DNA of 64,000 nt from CAZICM01 sp964537685. GTDB lineage: Bacteria; Myxococcota_A; Polyangia; Polyangiales; Polyangiaceae. Shown here piece by piece: positions 24,414-34,138 of the stretch (position 1 is its first letter; the number at the start of each line of letters is the position of its first letter). The notes beneath the pieces were generated by a model. It saw only the letters and a list, made by a program, of their open reading frames with translations, did not search any database and was not told the DNA's origin. The stretch spans positions 48,463 to 112,462 of the forward strand of contig CAZICM010000031.1 of assembly GCA_964537685.1 (NCBI GenBank), in the 5' to 3' direction. A program made the position numbers and the translations under genes.

Positions 24414-25139
24414 CTAGGCATTGATACGGCAAGCGGCCGCCCGGCCGGACATCAGGCATTCATAGATCGTGACGCCCTTGTTGATGCCTAATGAGCTGTG
24501 AATTCCTGGCACAATGATTTGACCGATGGCTGGGGGAAGCGGCTCATAACCTACAAACGTCAATTCAATTTCTTCGGCGATTTGGGCGCCAATCGGTTGC
24601 TCGTCCGGCTTTAGAGGGCATATCAGCCCGGATACGGACACATCGGGTTCTAGATGCTCCTGGCCGTTGATATTGCGGAGGCCGGTAAACATTTCGATTT
24701 GAGACGCCGTTGCATTGGCGGGAAGTATAAAGCAAGTATCGTCGGAAAATACGCTTTGAACGTGGGGAGCCTCGGATGGATTGGGGGTTTGCGCCACGCG
24801 GCCGCTTTGGATTCTATAGTAAGGAGCAAGGATACTGACTGCAAATTCGATCCAATGATCGGCGGTGCTGGATAAGGCGATGGAGGCCGAGTATTCGAGG
24901 ATGGGATACACGGATGAGCGGGTTGGGCTGAAGTCATTCAGCAAATGAAAATGGGGGAAGTGCAGGGCTAGGCGCTGAAGCATAGCGGTCCAAGGGGTAT
25001 TCATGTCAGCGGCCGATCGCTGGACGGCCAATAAGCGCAAATATTCAGGGGTTTGCTGATAGTCTGGGTGCAGTGCCGGGATGCCGCGGGGGAAGTATTG
25101 ATAAATGAGATCGAAGAGTTCTTGGGGGGAATGTTTCAT
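24414..25139 (-). CDS. Hypothetical cytoplasmic protein coupled to an upstream lipoprotein
   Basis: 241 residues from ATG 25139, two bases after the stop of the lipoprotein gene, so the pair is almost certainly co-translated. It has no signal or membrane segment. The N-terminal third is helical (SPQELFDLIYQYFPRGIPAL; YLRLLAVQRSAADMNTPW) and the rest is mixed. I do not recognise the family. A soluble partner tightly paired with a lipoprotein is the layout of myxobacterial SitA/SitI toxin-immunity pairs, but no sequence match supports this. Confidence 0.7.
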   Translation of the reverse strand: MKHSPQELFDLIYQYFPRGIPALHPDYQQTPEYLRLLAVQRSAADMNTPWTAMLQRLALHFPHFHLLNDFSPTRSSVYPILEYSASIALSSTADHWIEFAVSILAPYYRIQSGRVAQTPNPSEAPHVQSVFSDDTCFILPANATASQIEMFTGLRNINGQEHLEPDVSVSGLICPLKPDEQPIGAQIAEEIELTFVGYEPLPPAIGQIIVPGIHSSLGINKGVTIYECLMSGRAAACRINA

Positions 25140-25141
25140 GG

Positions 25142-25870
25142 TTAATTGACTCGCGCGCCAAGCACATCATAGGGTTTATTCATAAACCTAGTTCGCATTT
25201 CTTGAATAAATTTTATGCAGAATATCCCTGGCGGGTACTCTGACCCCTTCAAGGTTTTTCCTGATGCTGTGGCAATCATTGCACTTTTATTTGCTGCGTC
25301 CGCGGGCGTGATAACTCCATAAAGGGCTGTCCGCAGCGGCATCTCGACTTTGACATTGCATGACCAGTATTCGGGAAACACACTGGTCCATCGAGCAAAT
25401 TTCAATGTTGCCATTGCTACTTGCCAACCTCCCGCTACATCCGTTCCGTCGTCGGGAATGGTAGTAACGAAGTTAAAAATCGATGGTGAAAACCCACCGG
25501 CCAGCGGGCTCGCATCAGCGGTATCGTCGCTATTGCCAGTATCGCTGGGACCACAGCTCGGACTGCATAAGTCTGGCCTCGGCTCATAGCTAGAATCGGC
25601 ACGATTGTCTTCGCCAGGCTCCTCCGTACAACCCGGCTGGTATGGCCCGCATGTGCATATTTCTCCTTCGGCGGTTTTACTATATTTGGGCGGTTGATCC
25701 GCCCAATCTGGCGGATCATTGGGGCCTCCTGGTCCTGGCAGTGGCGAAGGCGTTGGACCATAGATTGTTCCCGGCCCATTTCCTTCAGGAGCGCACGGCG
25801 GATAGCCATCGCCGCATGCAAGCAATGCAATCGAAGCCCCGAGCATGGCGAGACAGTGGAGCGTTTTCAC
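25142..25870 (-). CDS. Cys/Pro-rich lipoprotein with C-terminal domain
   Basis: 242 residues from ATG 25870. The signal MKTLHCLAMLGASIALLAC ends at a lipobox. Residues 22-125 form a Pro/Gly- and Cys-rich linker (PSPLPGPGGPNDPPDW; ICTCGPYQPGC; LCSPSCGPSD). A compact C-terminal domain of about 110 residues follows (GWQVAMATLKFARWTSVFPE to RTRFMNKPYDVLGARVN). No enzymatic motif is seen. It is the upstream member of the pair with 24414-25139. Confidence 0.7.
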   Translation of the reverse strand: MKTLHCLAMLGASIALLACGDGYPPCAPEGNGPGTIYGPTPSPLPGPGGPNDPPDWADQPPKYSKTAEGEICTCGPYQPGCTEEPGEDNRADSSYEPRPDLCSPSCGPSDTGNSDDTADASPLAGGFSPSIFNFVTTIPDDGTDVAGGWQVAMATLKFARWTSVFPEYWSCNVKVEMPLRTALYGVITPADAANKSAMIATASGKTLKGSEYPPGIFCIKFIQEMRTRFMNKPYDVLGARVN

Positions 25871-26000
25871 ACTTGATCCTTCTGGCCAAAGTTAGCGTAG
25901 GGGAGTGAAGTATCTCGGGATGACAAACAGGTCAAATATTTGGGCATACTCGAAAGATCTCGTTAGGCTTCGCTTCCAGCCTAAACGCCCACCCCAAACC

Positions 26001-27068
26001 TTACCTCCCTCCCGCTCCCCCATCCCCCCGCCGGCAAGGCCCCATTTTCTGTATCAGTACATCCAGCGGTAACGCTAAATCTATCGAAAAACGGCCCTCT
26101 CTCGGCGATATGCTCGCATAGTCCAATAGCTCCGCTAGGTCTTTCTCCCGCTTCGATTGCGCTTGCAGTCGCGCTAATGCAAAGGCTGCTCCCAGCGATT
26201 TCGATAAATCACTCACGTCCGCTTCTATAGGCCCCGTTACCTCCGCCGTTATCGCTACGTCCTCAGATGCATCTACATGCAGTTCTACGTTCTCGACCGC
26301 TCCTTTGAGCTTCTCCGCTAAATCTCGCTCGCTTTCGGGGAGCATCATCGCTAGATCTTCCGCCGATAATACTCCATAGACGTCACCGTATTGTTCAAAA
26401 TCGCTGATGCGCGGTGTGGGCGATGGTGCCCTGTCTTCTATGCGGTCTAGCGCCGCTTCTATGTCTTTTTGGCTGTTTCCCACGATCATCAATTCGTCGT
26501 TCCATATCCCTACGTATTCAGGCCCGCCCTTCACTGTCTCGATAATCACACCCTTGTCGCCGTATACCCGCTTGTCTTCTCCAAAGGCATCCCAGTTCGC
26601 TTCCCCAAAATCTCCGCCCACAACCACCACTTTCTCCGATGAAAAAGCTATGCGATCGGTGTTTTCGATTGGGTCAAATCCAAATTCATCTTTGAACCGG
26701 TTGAGCTTTTCTAAATCGTAGGCCGACATCATGCAGTTCAGCCAATGTTGCCCAAGCGGCGAATCCCGCAGCGCCGATGCTTCAAAGACGACCACCGATT
26801 TGCCTTTGGATGAAGGTAGCGCGACCATCATCGGATCGCGCTTTCGCCGTATCTCAACGTCGCTATCCGGTTTGTTGGGGTTGGATGGGGCAGGTGCTAA
26901 TGTCCTCCGCTTTTGGTTTCTATCGTGCTCCTCCCGCTTCGCATAGCGGGGAAACTCGACTCTCGGTTTCTGGGCGCTGGGCCGGACAGAAGCATCGCTG
27001 CGCGACATTAAATAGGCTGCAATCGCAAGCAAGGCTACGGCGGCAATGAACCAGGCATAGCGGCGCAT
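26001..27068 (-). CDS. Hypothetical membrane-anchored protein downstream of ABC exporter genes
   Basis: 355 residues from ATG 27068 with AAAGGAG directly upstream. One N-terminal membrane anchor (WFIAAVALLAIAAYLM) precedes a basic linker and a large periplasmic alpha/beta domain (GKSVVVFEASALRDSPLG; DRIAFSSEKVVVVGGDFGEA). No catalytic motif is recognised; the C-terminus is Gly/Arg-rich. It starts 10 bp after the permease stop, so it belongs to the same operon and may be a partner of the exporter. Confidence 0.75.
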   Translation of the reverse strand: MRRYAWFIAAVALLAIAAYLMSRSDASVRPSAQKPRVEFPRYAKREEHDRNQKRRTLAPAPSNPNKPDSDVEIRRKRDPMMVALPSSKGKSVVVFEASALRDSPLGQHWLNCMMSAYDLEKLNRFKDEFGFDPIENTDRIAFSSEKVVVVGGDFGEANWDAFGEDKRVYGDKGVIIETVKGGPEYVGIWNDELMIVGNSQKDIEAALDRIEDRAPSPTPRISDFEQYGDVYGVLSAEDLAMMLPESERDLAEKLKGAVENVELHVDASEDVAITAEVTGPIEADVSDLSKSLGAAFALARLQAQSKREKDLAELLDYASISPREGRFSIDLALPLDVLIQKMGPCRRGDGGAGGR

Positions 27069-27078
27069 AGGAGCTCCT

Positions 27079-27915
27079 TTAGAAATCTTGCTGTTCAAAG
27101 CGGTGAATGCCAAAGGCTAAGGCCGATAGTCCAAAGACCCAAAGCCCTATCAATAAGCTGAATAGGGCGCCCGTGTCCACGGGATAGCCCGCCGAGAGCC
27201 CGGATGCCATGTCCGCAAGCGTGGATATGCGAGGGCAAATAAAGGTGATGCCCAAGAAGATTTCCCGCGCAATGCCGGCATCGAAAAATGTTTCAATGCG
27301 ATCGCGGTATCCTGCGATGATTCCCGCGATGAAGACGGCAAATCCAGCCGCCGCCGATAACGCCGCGCTTCTGACCAGCAGGGCCGCGCTAAGCATCAAT
27401 CCGTAAATGGCTGCAAAAGTGACGCTCGCCAATATCGCGCTAAGCAGCGGCCGAATCGTCCATACCCCGGTCTTTACCGATAAAATAAGCGTAAAACCGC
27501 CCGCTCCATACAGTGTAAATACCAGCGAAAGCCCAAGCACGCCTAAAAAGGTGCCTGTGAGCAGTTCAAAACGCTGCACCGGAAGCGATAGCAAATGTTC
27601 AATGCGTCCAGGCGAAAGGAGGCTTGGGGCAAAATCGGCGCACGATAAAATGCCAAACAAAAGCCCGCCATAGAAGACAATATACGATGCCGCTTGAAAT
27701 ACAGGCCGGAGCGCGACATCCACCGAGCGGATATTGGTATGCAGTTCCCGGCCGAAAAGCCTGGTCGCCGCCAGCGCTCCATCCACCACATCGAGCCGCA
27801 GCGCCGCCCCCATAATAAATAAAATGACCGTGATCGCGAGTCCCAGCGCCAAAAACCAGCGTCTCGATGAGGCTTCGCGGAATAAATCGAGCGCTACATA
27901 CAGAATGGCTTTCAT
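27079..27915 (-). CDS. ABC-2 type permease
   Basis: 278 residues from ATG 27915, overlapping the ATPase stop (ATGA). It has six or so hydrophobic segments, for example WFLALGLAITVILFIMG, SYIVFYGGLLFGILSC, TFAAIYGLMLSAALLVRS and AAAGFAVFIAGIIAGY. The short cytoplasmic element SPGRIEHLLSLPVQRFE is typical of ABC-2 permeases (coupling helix). It forms the membrane half of an exporter with the 27912-28841 ATPase; the substrate is unknown. Confidence 0.85.
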   Translation of the reverse strand: MKAILYVALDLFREASSRRWFLALGLAITVILFIMGAALRLDVVDGALAATRLFGRELHTNIRSVDVALRPVFQAASYIVFYGGLLFGILSCADFAPSLLSPGRIEHLLSLPVQRFELLTGTFLGVLGLSLVFTLYGAGGFTLILSVKTGVWTIRPLLSAILASVTFAAIYGLMLSAALLVRSAALSAAAGFAVFIAGIIAGYRDRIETFFDAGIAREIFLGITFICPRISTLADMASGLSAGYPVDTGALFSLLIGLWVFGLSALAFGIHRFEQQDF

Positions 27916-28841
27916 TGAATGACCGCCTCCGAAAGCACATCTTCCAAGGCTCGCATTTGCCTTGAAAGTTCGATAAGCAGCGCTCCCGCCCTGCGCGCTC
28001 CGTCCAGCATTTCGTTGAGGCGTTCCGGGCTTGCGGCCTCGCATTCGAATTCGGCGAATTCTTCGCTCTGCGCCGCGCTTGGCTTAAATCCCAAGGCTTG
28101 TAGCGCATCGGCCGAATATCCCCCCGCGAAAAATCGAATCCGGTAATGGGTCGAGCTTGTGCATAAGGACTCTATCGTTCCTTCCCGCACGACCTTGCCC
28201 GCGTGGAGAATCGCAATCCGATCGCATATTTTCTCCGTCTCCGATAGCAGGTGCGAATTTAAAAAGACCGTCGTTCCCCGGTCGCGTTCCTCGACCAAAA
28301 TCCGCCGGATTTCAGCGCGTCCCAAGGGGTCGATGCCATCGGTCGGCTCATCGAGGACCAGTAGCTCGGGCTTGCCCAAGAGGGCCGCCGATAGCCCGAG
28401 CCTTTGTCTCATTCCCTTGGAAAAGCCGCCTATTTTTCGGGTGCTATCCGGCCCAAGGCCCATGCGCTCCAGAAGCTTCATCAGATTTGGACGGCTGCGT
28501 TCTTGGGCATCCATTCCCTTGAGCCTTCCCACGCTCGCCAAAAACTCAAGCGGCGTCCAGGCGTGGGGAAGATGCAATCGCTCGGGCAAATAGCCTATTT
28601 TTGAACGAATGCGCCTATCTTCCGGCTTGCCTCCCAAGACGTCCACCGAGCCCGCCGTAAGCTTTACAATCCCTAAAAGCGCCTTAATAAAGGTCGTCTT
28701 TCCAGCCCCATTTTGACCGATTAGACCAAAGGCAATGCCCCGGGGAATGCTGAGATTCAGCCCATTTAAAGCGGTTTGAGCGCGCTTGCTCAAAAAACCT
28801 TTGTAGACCTTCACCAAATCGCTCGCGAAAATAGCCCGCAC
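27912..28841 (-). CDS. ABC transporter ATP-binding protein
   Basis: About 309 residues from a GTG at 28841 (MRAIFASDLVKVYKG); the frame stays open to ATG 28904, which would overlap the divergent GNAT gene. Walker A is GLIGQNGAGKTTFIKALLG, the Q-loop region is IGYLPERLHLP, the signature is GGFSKGMRQRLGLSAAL, Walker B is LLVLDEPTDGID, and the switch His is in FLNSHLL. The C-terminal 90 residues are the accessory domain usual in ABC-2 ATPases. Energises the downstream permease. Confidence 0.92.
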   Translation of the reverse strand: MRAIFASDLVKVYKGFLSKRAQTALNGLNLSIPRGIAFGLIGQNGAGKTTFIKALLGIVKLTAGSVDVLGGKPEDRRIRSKIGYLPERLHLPHAWTPLEFLASVGRLKGMDAQERSRPNLMKLLERMGLGPDSTRKIGGFSKGMRQRLGLSAALLGKPELLVLDEPTDGIDPLGRAEIRRILVEERDRGTTVFLNSHLLSETEKICDRIAILHAGKVVREGTIESLCTSSTHYRIRFFAGGYSADALQALGFKPSAAQSEEFAEFECEAASPERLNEMLDGARRAGALLIELSRQMRALEDVLSEAVIQ

Positions 28842-28871
28842 GCCCGCAGTATATCCACAAGAGCGCAATCG

Positions 28872-29579
28872 ATGCTTGCGGCTTTTGAATTCGTTCTCCA
28901 TCATGCGCGGCCTATGCCGGTTGAACCCTTTCGCTATCCTCTAAAAAACGGCCTTGTCGTCGTTTCGACCGCGCCCGGGCATGCGGCGGAGCTCGAGGAA
29001 TTGCAAAAAATCGTGTTTCCGACGCTGGCCGATGAAGAGCGTTTTAAGGCGCCTCATTATCTCAAGCATATCGAGCTCTTTCCCGAGGGGCAGTTTGTGG
29101 TGCTCGATGGGGAGCGGGTGGTGGGAATGACGACATCGCTCCGTTTGCATTTCGATTTTGAGCATCCGGGCCACACGTTTTCGGAAGTTATTCAAGGGGG
29201 CTGGCTGACTTCGCACGAGCCGGGCGGGCCTTGGCTGTACGGGGCAGATGTGGGTACGCATCCAGCGTATCGAAAACGCGGTATTGCCCGGGCTTTGTAC
29301 GCGGCCCGGCATACAACGGTGCGCAGGCTTGGATTGTTGGGGCAGGTGACGGTGGGTATGCCGATGGGATATGGAGCGAAGAAATCCGAAATGAGCGCGG
29401 CTCAGTATTATGAGGCGGTGGTTTCGCGGCAATTGATCGATCCGACGCTTGGGCCTCAAATGCATATTGGTTTCGAGCCTCGGGGACTCTTGGCCAATTA
29501 TTTAAATGATCCGGCCTGTGACAATTACGGTGTGTGTTTGGTGCTGCCGGCGGAAAAAGACGTGCCTTTTGAGCATTGA
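28872..29579 (+). CDS. GNAT family N-acetyltransferase
   Basis: 235 residues if ATG 28872 (MLAAFEFVLHHARPMPVEP) is used; ATG 28914 is possible. The acetyl-CoA loop is seen in GTHPAYRKRGIARALYAARH, with R-x-x-G-x-A. LDGERVVGMTTSLRLHFDF forms the central strands. It sits 30 bp upstream of the class III aminotransferase at the head of a polyamine/GABA cluster, so an acetylated amine or amino acid substrate is plausible, by context only. Confidence 0.82.
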   Translation: MLAAFEFVLHHARPMPVEPFRYPLKNGLVVVSTAPGHAAELEELQKIVFPTLADEERFKAPHYLKHIELFPEGQFVVLDGERVVGMTTSLRLHFDFEHPGHTFSEVIQGGWLTSHEPGGPWLYGADVGTHPAYRKRGIARALYAARHTTVRRLGLLGQVTVGMPMGYGAKKSEMSAAQYYEAVVSRQLIDPTLGPQMHIGFEPRGLLANYLNDPACDNYGVCLVLPAEKDVPFEH

Positions 29580-29609
29580 GCGGGTTTTTATTCTAGAGGA
29601 GTCAATACC

Positions 29610-30959
29610 ATGGGAGTGATACGCCTTCAGACAGAAATTCCTGGGCCAAAGAGCAAAGAGCTGCTTGCGCGAAGGGCGGCGGCAGTGGCCTCTGGGCTGG
29701 CAAAGTCGACGGAATTGGCGATTGAAAGGGCGGAGGGGGCGCGGGCCTACGATGTGGATGGCAATACGCTGCTCGATTTTGCGGGTGGAATTGGGATGCT
29801 GGCGGTTGGGCATTGTCCGCCGGCGGTGACATCGGCGATGGCGGAGCAGGCGCAGAAGCTGATTCATGTATGCGCGCTGGTGGCGACGTATGAGCCTTAT
29901 GTGCGGCTGTGTGAAGTGTTGAATGAGATAACGCCTGGGAATTTTCCGAAGAAAAGCCTATTGGCCAACAGCGGTTCGGAAGCGGTCGAGAATGCGATAA
30001 AAATCGCGCGTACGGCGACGGGGCGTCAGGGCATTTTATGTTTTGAAGGCGCATATCACGGCCGGACGCTGCTGACGCTTAGCCTGACCAGCAAATATGG
30101 TTTATTTAAAAAAGGATTCGGTCCTTATGCTTCTGAAATCTATCGTATTCCCGCGCCCGATGTGTACAGGCGCCCTAATGAAATGAGCGAAGAGGCTTAT
30201 TTGGACTGGTGTTTGGCTCAATTTGATAAAGCCATGATCGCTCAAATAGATCCTTCGGCATTGGCGGCCATTATTATTGAACCTGTGCAGGGAGAGGCTG
30301 GATTTATCCCGATGCCCGCGCGTTTTCTGCAGAAGATTAGGGATGTGTGCGATAAATATGGGATTGTGATGATTGCCGATGAGGTTCAATGCGGATTTGG
30401 GCGCACGGGAAAGCTATTTGCGATTGAACATTATGGGATTGTTCCCGATTTAATCACAACGGCCAAATCGCTGGGGGCGGGTATGCCCATTAGCGCGGTG
30501 ACAGGAAGGGCCGATTTGATGGATGCGGCGCATTTGGGCGGCGTTGGAGGCACCTATGGAGGGGCTCCGGTGGCGTGCGCGGCGGCGCTGTCGGCGATTG
30601 AAATGATTCGGCAGCCGGCCTTTTTGGAGAGGGCTTCGCGTATCGGCGAAACGATGCGGCAGACGATGCTGGGCTGGAAAGATCAATGCAAATTGGTCGG
30701 GGATGTGCGGGGTTTGGGGGCGATGATGCTGGTTGAGCTGGTGTTGGATCGGACGACCAGAGAGCCGGCGGCGGCGCAGACGTTGGCGATTATCAAGAGG
30801 GCCGTGGCCAAGGGTTTGCTGTTGATCCGCGCCGGTTTATTAAGCAATTGCGTGAGATTGCTTCCTCCGCTGGTCATTAGCGATGAAGAGCTGGAGGAGG
30901 GGATGGGTATTTTGGGCGAGGCTGTGATGGCTGTAAGCCGCGAGCATTTTGGTCAGTAG
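29610..30959 (+). CDS. gabT: Class III aminotransferase, probable 4-aminobutyrate aminotransferase
   Basis: 449 residues. PLP-dependent fold with LLDFAGGIGMLAVGHCPP, the phosphate-binding NSGSEAVENAIKIAR, EGAYHGRTLLTLSLTSK, IIIEPVQGEAGF, IADEVQCGFGRTGKLFA and the Schiff-base Lys in TTAKSLGAGMPISAVTG. The pattern matches GabT-type enzymes, which move the amino group of GABA to 2-oxoglutarate giving succinate semialdehyde. The semialdehyde dehydrogenase at 32569 and polyamine transporter at 34139-38092 support this; other omega-amino acid substrates are possible. Confidence 0.88.
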   Translation: MGVIRLQTEIPGPKSKELLARRAAAVASGLAKSTELAIERAEGARAYDVDGNTLLDFAGGIGMLAVGHCPPAVTSAMAEQAQKLIHVCALVATYEPYVRLCEVLNEITPGNFPKKSLLANSGSEAVENAIKIARTATGRQGILCFEGAYHGRTLLTLSLTSKYGLFKKGFGPYASEIYRIPAPDVYRRPNEMSEEAYLDWCLAQFDKAMIAQIDPSALAAIIIEPVQGEAGFIPMPARFLQKIRDVCDKYGIVMIADEVQCGFGRTGKLFAIEHYGIVPDLITTAKSLGAGMPISAVTGRADLMDAAHLGGVGGTYGGAPVACAAALSAIEMIRQPAFLERASRIGETMRQTMLGWKDQCKLVGDVRGLGAMMLVELVLDRTTREPAAAQTLAIIKRAVAKGLLLIRAGLLSNCVRLLPPLVISDEELEEGMGILGEAVMAVSREHFGQ

Positions 30960-30966
30960 GCATCGA

Positions 30967-32544
30967 ATGGGCGAACATTTTTATTGGAATGCAACTGTTC
31001 TGACACAGGACTCAACGCGGCCTGTGGCGAATGCGCTGTGGGTGAGGGACGGAAAAATCGCGGCCGTTGGCGAAAAGAGCGATGTGGAGGCGGCGCTAAA
31101 AGCCGGCACGCCTCGCATCGATCTCGGGGGAAGGACGGTGGTTCCGGGCTTTAACGATGCGCATGTGCATGTGTGGAAGGTCGGGCATCTGCTGACGTCG
31201 ATGCTCGATTTGCGGGGTGCGAAGAGTCTGGGCGGGATTCGGGATGCGATTGGGGAGAGGGCGCGGAAGGCACCGGCCGGGGCTTGGATTTTAGGGCGGG
31301 GCTACAACGAGGCGCAGATGCAGGAAGGCCGCGGGCCAACGCGCGCCGACTTGGATGAAGCGTGCAGCGAGCGGCCTGTATATCTTACGAGGACCTGTGG
31401 ACATATTTCGGTGGCCAATAGCAAAGCCCTGCAAATGGCGGGTGTTACGCGGGATTCCCGGGCGCCTTCGGGCGGCGTAATTGTCCGGGATGACGCGGGT
31501 GAGCCGACGGGCGAGCTTCATGAAACGGCGATGAGTTTGGTGGGGAACCGCGTTCCCGAGCCATCGGATGCCGAGTATGAAGAAGCGGTTTTAGCCGGCG
31601 CGCGCCATCAAATAGCGCTGGGCATCACCAGTGCGACGGAAGCGGGCGTGATGCCTTCGCTGCTGGCTGTGTACCGGTCGATGGATGCGCGGGGCGCTCT
31701 GCCTTACCGCGTGAATGTGATGGCGTTGAGGCGGCCTTTGGGAGGGCCTGAAACGCTGCCTTTGCCCGCGTATTTCGTTTCGGATTTTCTGCGCACGGAC
31801 ACCATTAAAATTTTGGCCGATGGAGGTCTGTCGGGAGCGACGGCGGCGCTGCGCAAGCCTTATAAAAATTCGCAGAGCACGGGTGTTTTAAGGGTGGAGC
31901 GGGAAGAGATGTTTTCGCTGTGCGAAGAGGCGCAGCGGGCCGGGCTTCGCATCGGTGTGCATGCCATCGGCGATCGGACCATCGATATCACGCTCGATGT
32001 GTTTGAGAGGCTTGCCGCGCTATGTCCGGGCAAGCAGCATCGCTTGGAGCATTTTGGATTGCCTTGGCCCGAGCAGATCGGGCGCGCGGCCAAACTGGGA
32101 TGTATTGCGGTTCCCCAGGCGATTTTTATACGTTCGCTGGGCAAGAATTTTCGCCGCTATCTCACGGATGAAATGCTCGAGCGGGCTTATCCCATCGCCG
32201 ACATGATTCGTTCGAAGATGATTGTGGCGCTCTCGTCCGATGCGCCGGTGGTGGCCAATGATAGTCCGCTTTTTGGTATGGTTTCGGCGCAGATCCGCAA
32301 GGATGAAGACGGGGTAAGCCTTGCGCCTGGGCAGTGTATTTCGGCCGCGGAGGCGCTGTATGCGTATACGGCGGGCGGAGCTTTTGCGAGTGGGGACGAA
32401 GAGAACAGGGGGACGCTGAGCGTTGGAAAATGGGCGGATTTCGCGGTGCTCAGTGCCAATCCTCTGCTCGCTCCGCCCACGGATTGTCCGCCGATCGAGG
32501 TAGAACAGACCTATATCGGCGGCGTGTGTGTATTTGAAAAATAG
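30967..32544 (+). CDS. Amidohydrolase of the YtcJ/family 3 type
   Basis: 525 residues from ATG 30967, 7 bp after gabT. The N-terminal composite domain starts VLTQDSTRPVANALWVRDGK. Metal ligands are seen in PGFNDAHVHVWK (HxH), VHAIGDRTIDI and RLEHFGLPW. An acidic residue in LSSDAPVV completes the TIM-barrel site. The family hydrolyses N-acyl or cyclic amides. In this cluster it might release an amine or amino acid feeding the aminotransferase; that substrate is inference. The Walker-like or membrane segments are absent, so it is cytoplasmic. Confidence 0.85.
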   Translation: MGEHFYWNATVLTQDSTRPVANALWVRDGKIAAVGEKSDVEAALKAGTPRIDLGGRTVVPGFNDAHVHVWKVGHLLTSMLDLRGAKSLGGIRDAIGERARKAPAGAWILGRGYNEAQMQEGRGPTRADLDEACSERPVYLTRTCGHISVANSKALQMAGVTRDSRAPSGGVIVRDDAGEPTGELHETAMSLVGNRVPEPSDAEYEEAVLAGARHQIALGITSATEAGVMPSLLAVYRSMDARGALPYRVNVMALRRPLGGPETLPLPAYFVSDFLRTDTIKILADGGLSGATAALRKPYKNSQSTGVLRVEREEMFSLCEEAQRAGLRIGVHAIGDRTIDITLDVFERLAALCPGKQHRLEHFGLPWPEQIGRAAKLGCIAVPQAIFIRSLGKNFRRYLTDEMLERAYPIADMIRSKMIVALSSDAPVVANDSPLFGMVSAQIRKDEDGVSLAPGQCISAAEALYAYTAGGAFASGDEENRGTLSVGKWADFAVLSANPLLAPPTDCPPIEVEQTYIGGVCVFEK

Positions 32545-32568
32545 TCGAGCCAACGCTGGAACAGAGCC

Positions 32569-34029
32569 ATGACTGCAACGCTTCAAAACCTTTTATTTCC
32601 CTGCAAACAATGGATTCGCGGCGTTTTTTGCGAGGCAAAAAATGGCGGCAAATGGGATGTGATTAATCCCGCGACCGAGGAGCGCATTTGCAGTGTTCCC
32701 TTTGGGGATAGGGCCGATGCCGAAGATGCAATTTCCGCTGCGGAAGAAGCATTTTCAAGCTGGTCGGCGCGCACGCCCTACGAGCGCGGCGATATCCTGA
32801 CGAAGGCGGCTTCGTCGATTCGCGCGCGCAATGAAGAGCTGGCGTGGACGACGGTGGTGGAGAGCGGAAAGCCTTTGATTGAAGCCCGCGGTGAATGGAA
32901 GGTGGCCGCCGATTTGTTTGAGTGGTTTGCCGAGGAGGGCAAGCGCGCTTATGGGCGGACGATTCCGGCGAGAGCCCGCACGAAGCGGATGATGGTTATT
33001 AAACAGCCGCTGGGCGTCGTGGGTGTGATTACGGCGTGGAATTTTCCTGCCTACAATCCCGCGCGGGCATGGGCGGCGGCGCTGGGGGCGGGCTGTACGG
33101 TGGTCGCGCGCGCATCGGAATACACGCCGCTTTCGGCGATGGCGATGGCCGCGATTTTGGGCGAGGCGGGGCTTCCTCCGGGCGTGCTGAATTTGGTGAA
33201 CGGCGATCCGGAAGGGATGGGGCAGGCGATGCTGGATCATCCGGCGGTGCGCAAGATCGGCTTTACGGGAAGCGTGCGGGTGGGCCGTATTTTGATGGAT
33301 GGCGCATCCCGCACATGCAAGCGCTTATCGCTTGAATTGGGAGGCAATGCGCCGGTTTTGGTGCTTTCGGATGCGGATGCAAAAGTGGTCGCTCAGGCGG
33401 CCGCGACGGCGCGCTTTCGCAATGCGGGACAGGTGTGTATCGCGCCTCAGCGCTTCTTTGTGCACCGGAGCCTGATGGATGTGTTTACCGAGACGCTTGT
33501 GCATCATGTGAAGGCGCTGCGCCTGGGCAGCGGGCTCGATTCGGAGACGCGCGTGGGGCCGCTGATCAATGCGCGCCAGCGCGATCGCATCGAGCAATTG
33601 GTGCAGGACGCGAAAGATAAAGGCGCTCAAGTGCTGACAGGCGGATGCCGGCCCTCGCATTTGCGCGTGGGATATTTCTACGAGCCGACGGTGCTTTCGG
33701 ATATGCGTCCTGAAATGGCTGTGTTTCACGATGAAATCTTTGGCCCGGTGCTTCCGCTGATTGCCTTTGACGAGCTCGATGAAGCGATAGCCGCGGCCAA
33801 TTCAACGCCTTACGGATTGGCCGCCTATGTATGGAGCAACAACTTAAAAGCTACAGTTCACGCTTATGAAAAGCTTGAGTTTGGGATGGTGGGCGTAAAC
33901 GAATGGGCGCCCCACGCGACCGAAGCACCGTTTGGAGGGCGCAAATGGAGCGGGCTTGGCCATGAATGCGGCGAGGAAGGGCTGGACGAGTATCTAGAAA
34001 CGAAGCTGGTGAGTTTTGGCGGTCTTTAG
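32569..34029 (+). CDS. gabD: NAD(P)-dependent aldehyde dehydrogenase, probable succinate-semialdehyde dehydrogenase
   Basis: 486 residues, standard for the family. Catalytic elements are Asn in ITAWNFPAYNPAR, Glu in LELGGNAPVLV, and the nucleophilic Cys in RNAGQVCIAPQRFF. GFTGSVRVGR is the cofactor loop, and EAPFGGRKWSGLGHE the C-terminal block typical of GabD-like enzymes. It should oxidise succinate semialdehyde from the GabT reaction to succinate. Next to the amidohydrolase with 24 bp between. About 109 bp separate it from potC. Confidence 0.9.
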   Translation: MTATLQNLLFPCKQWIRGVFCEAKNGGKWDVINPATEERICSVPFGDRADAEDAISAAEEAFSSWSARTPYERGDILTKAASSIRARNEELAWTTVVESGKPLIEARGEWKVAADLFEWFAEEGKRAYGRTIPARARTKRMMVIKQPLGVVGVITAWNFPAYNPARAWAAALGAGCTVVARASEYTPLSAMAMAAILGEAGLPPGVLNLVNGDPEGMGQAMLDHPAVRKIGFTGSVRVGRILMDGASRTCKRLSLELGGNAPVLVLSDADAKVVAQAAATARFRNAGQVCIAPQRFFVHRSLMDVFTETLVHHVKALRLGSGLDSETRVGPLINARQRDRIEQLVQDAKDKGAQVLTGGCRPSHLRVGYFYEPTVLSDMRPEMAVFHDEIFGPVLPLIAFDELDEAIAAANSTPYGLAAYVWSNNLKATVHAYEKLEFGMVGVNEWAPHATEAPFGGRKWSGLGHECGEEGLDEYLETKLVSFGGL

Positions 34030-34138
34030 GCCGTAATGCGATAGAGCGGCATCCCCAAATCACCTATTGCAATTCTTTGTTTAAGGGCGCTAAGCTCATC
34101 GCGCTCTTGCCCGCATGGGTCATTTAACGGGAAATTGA

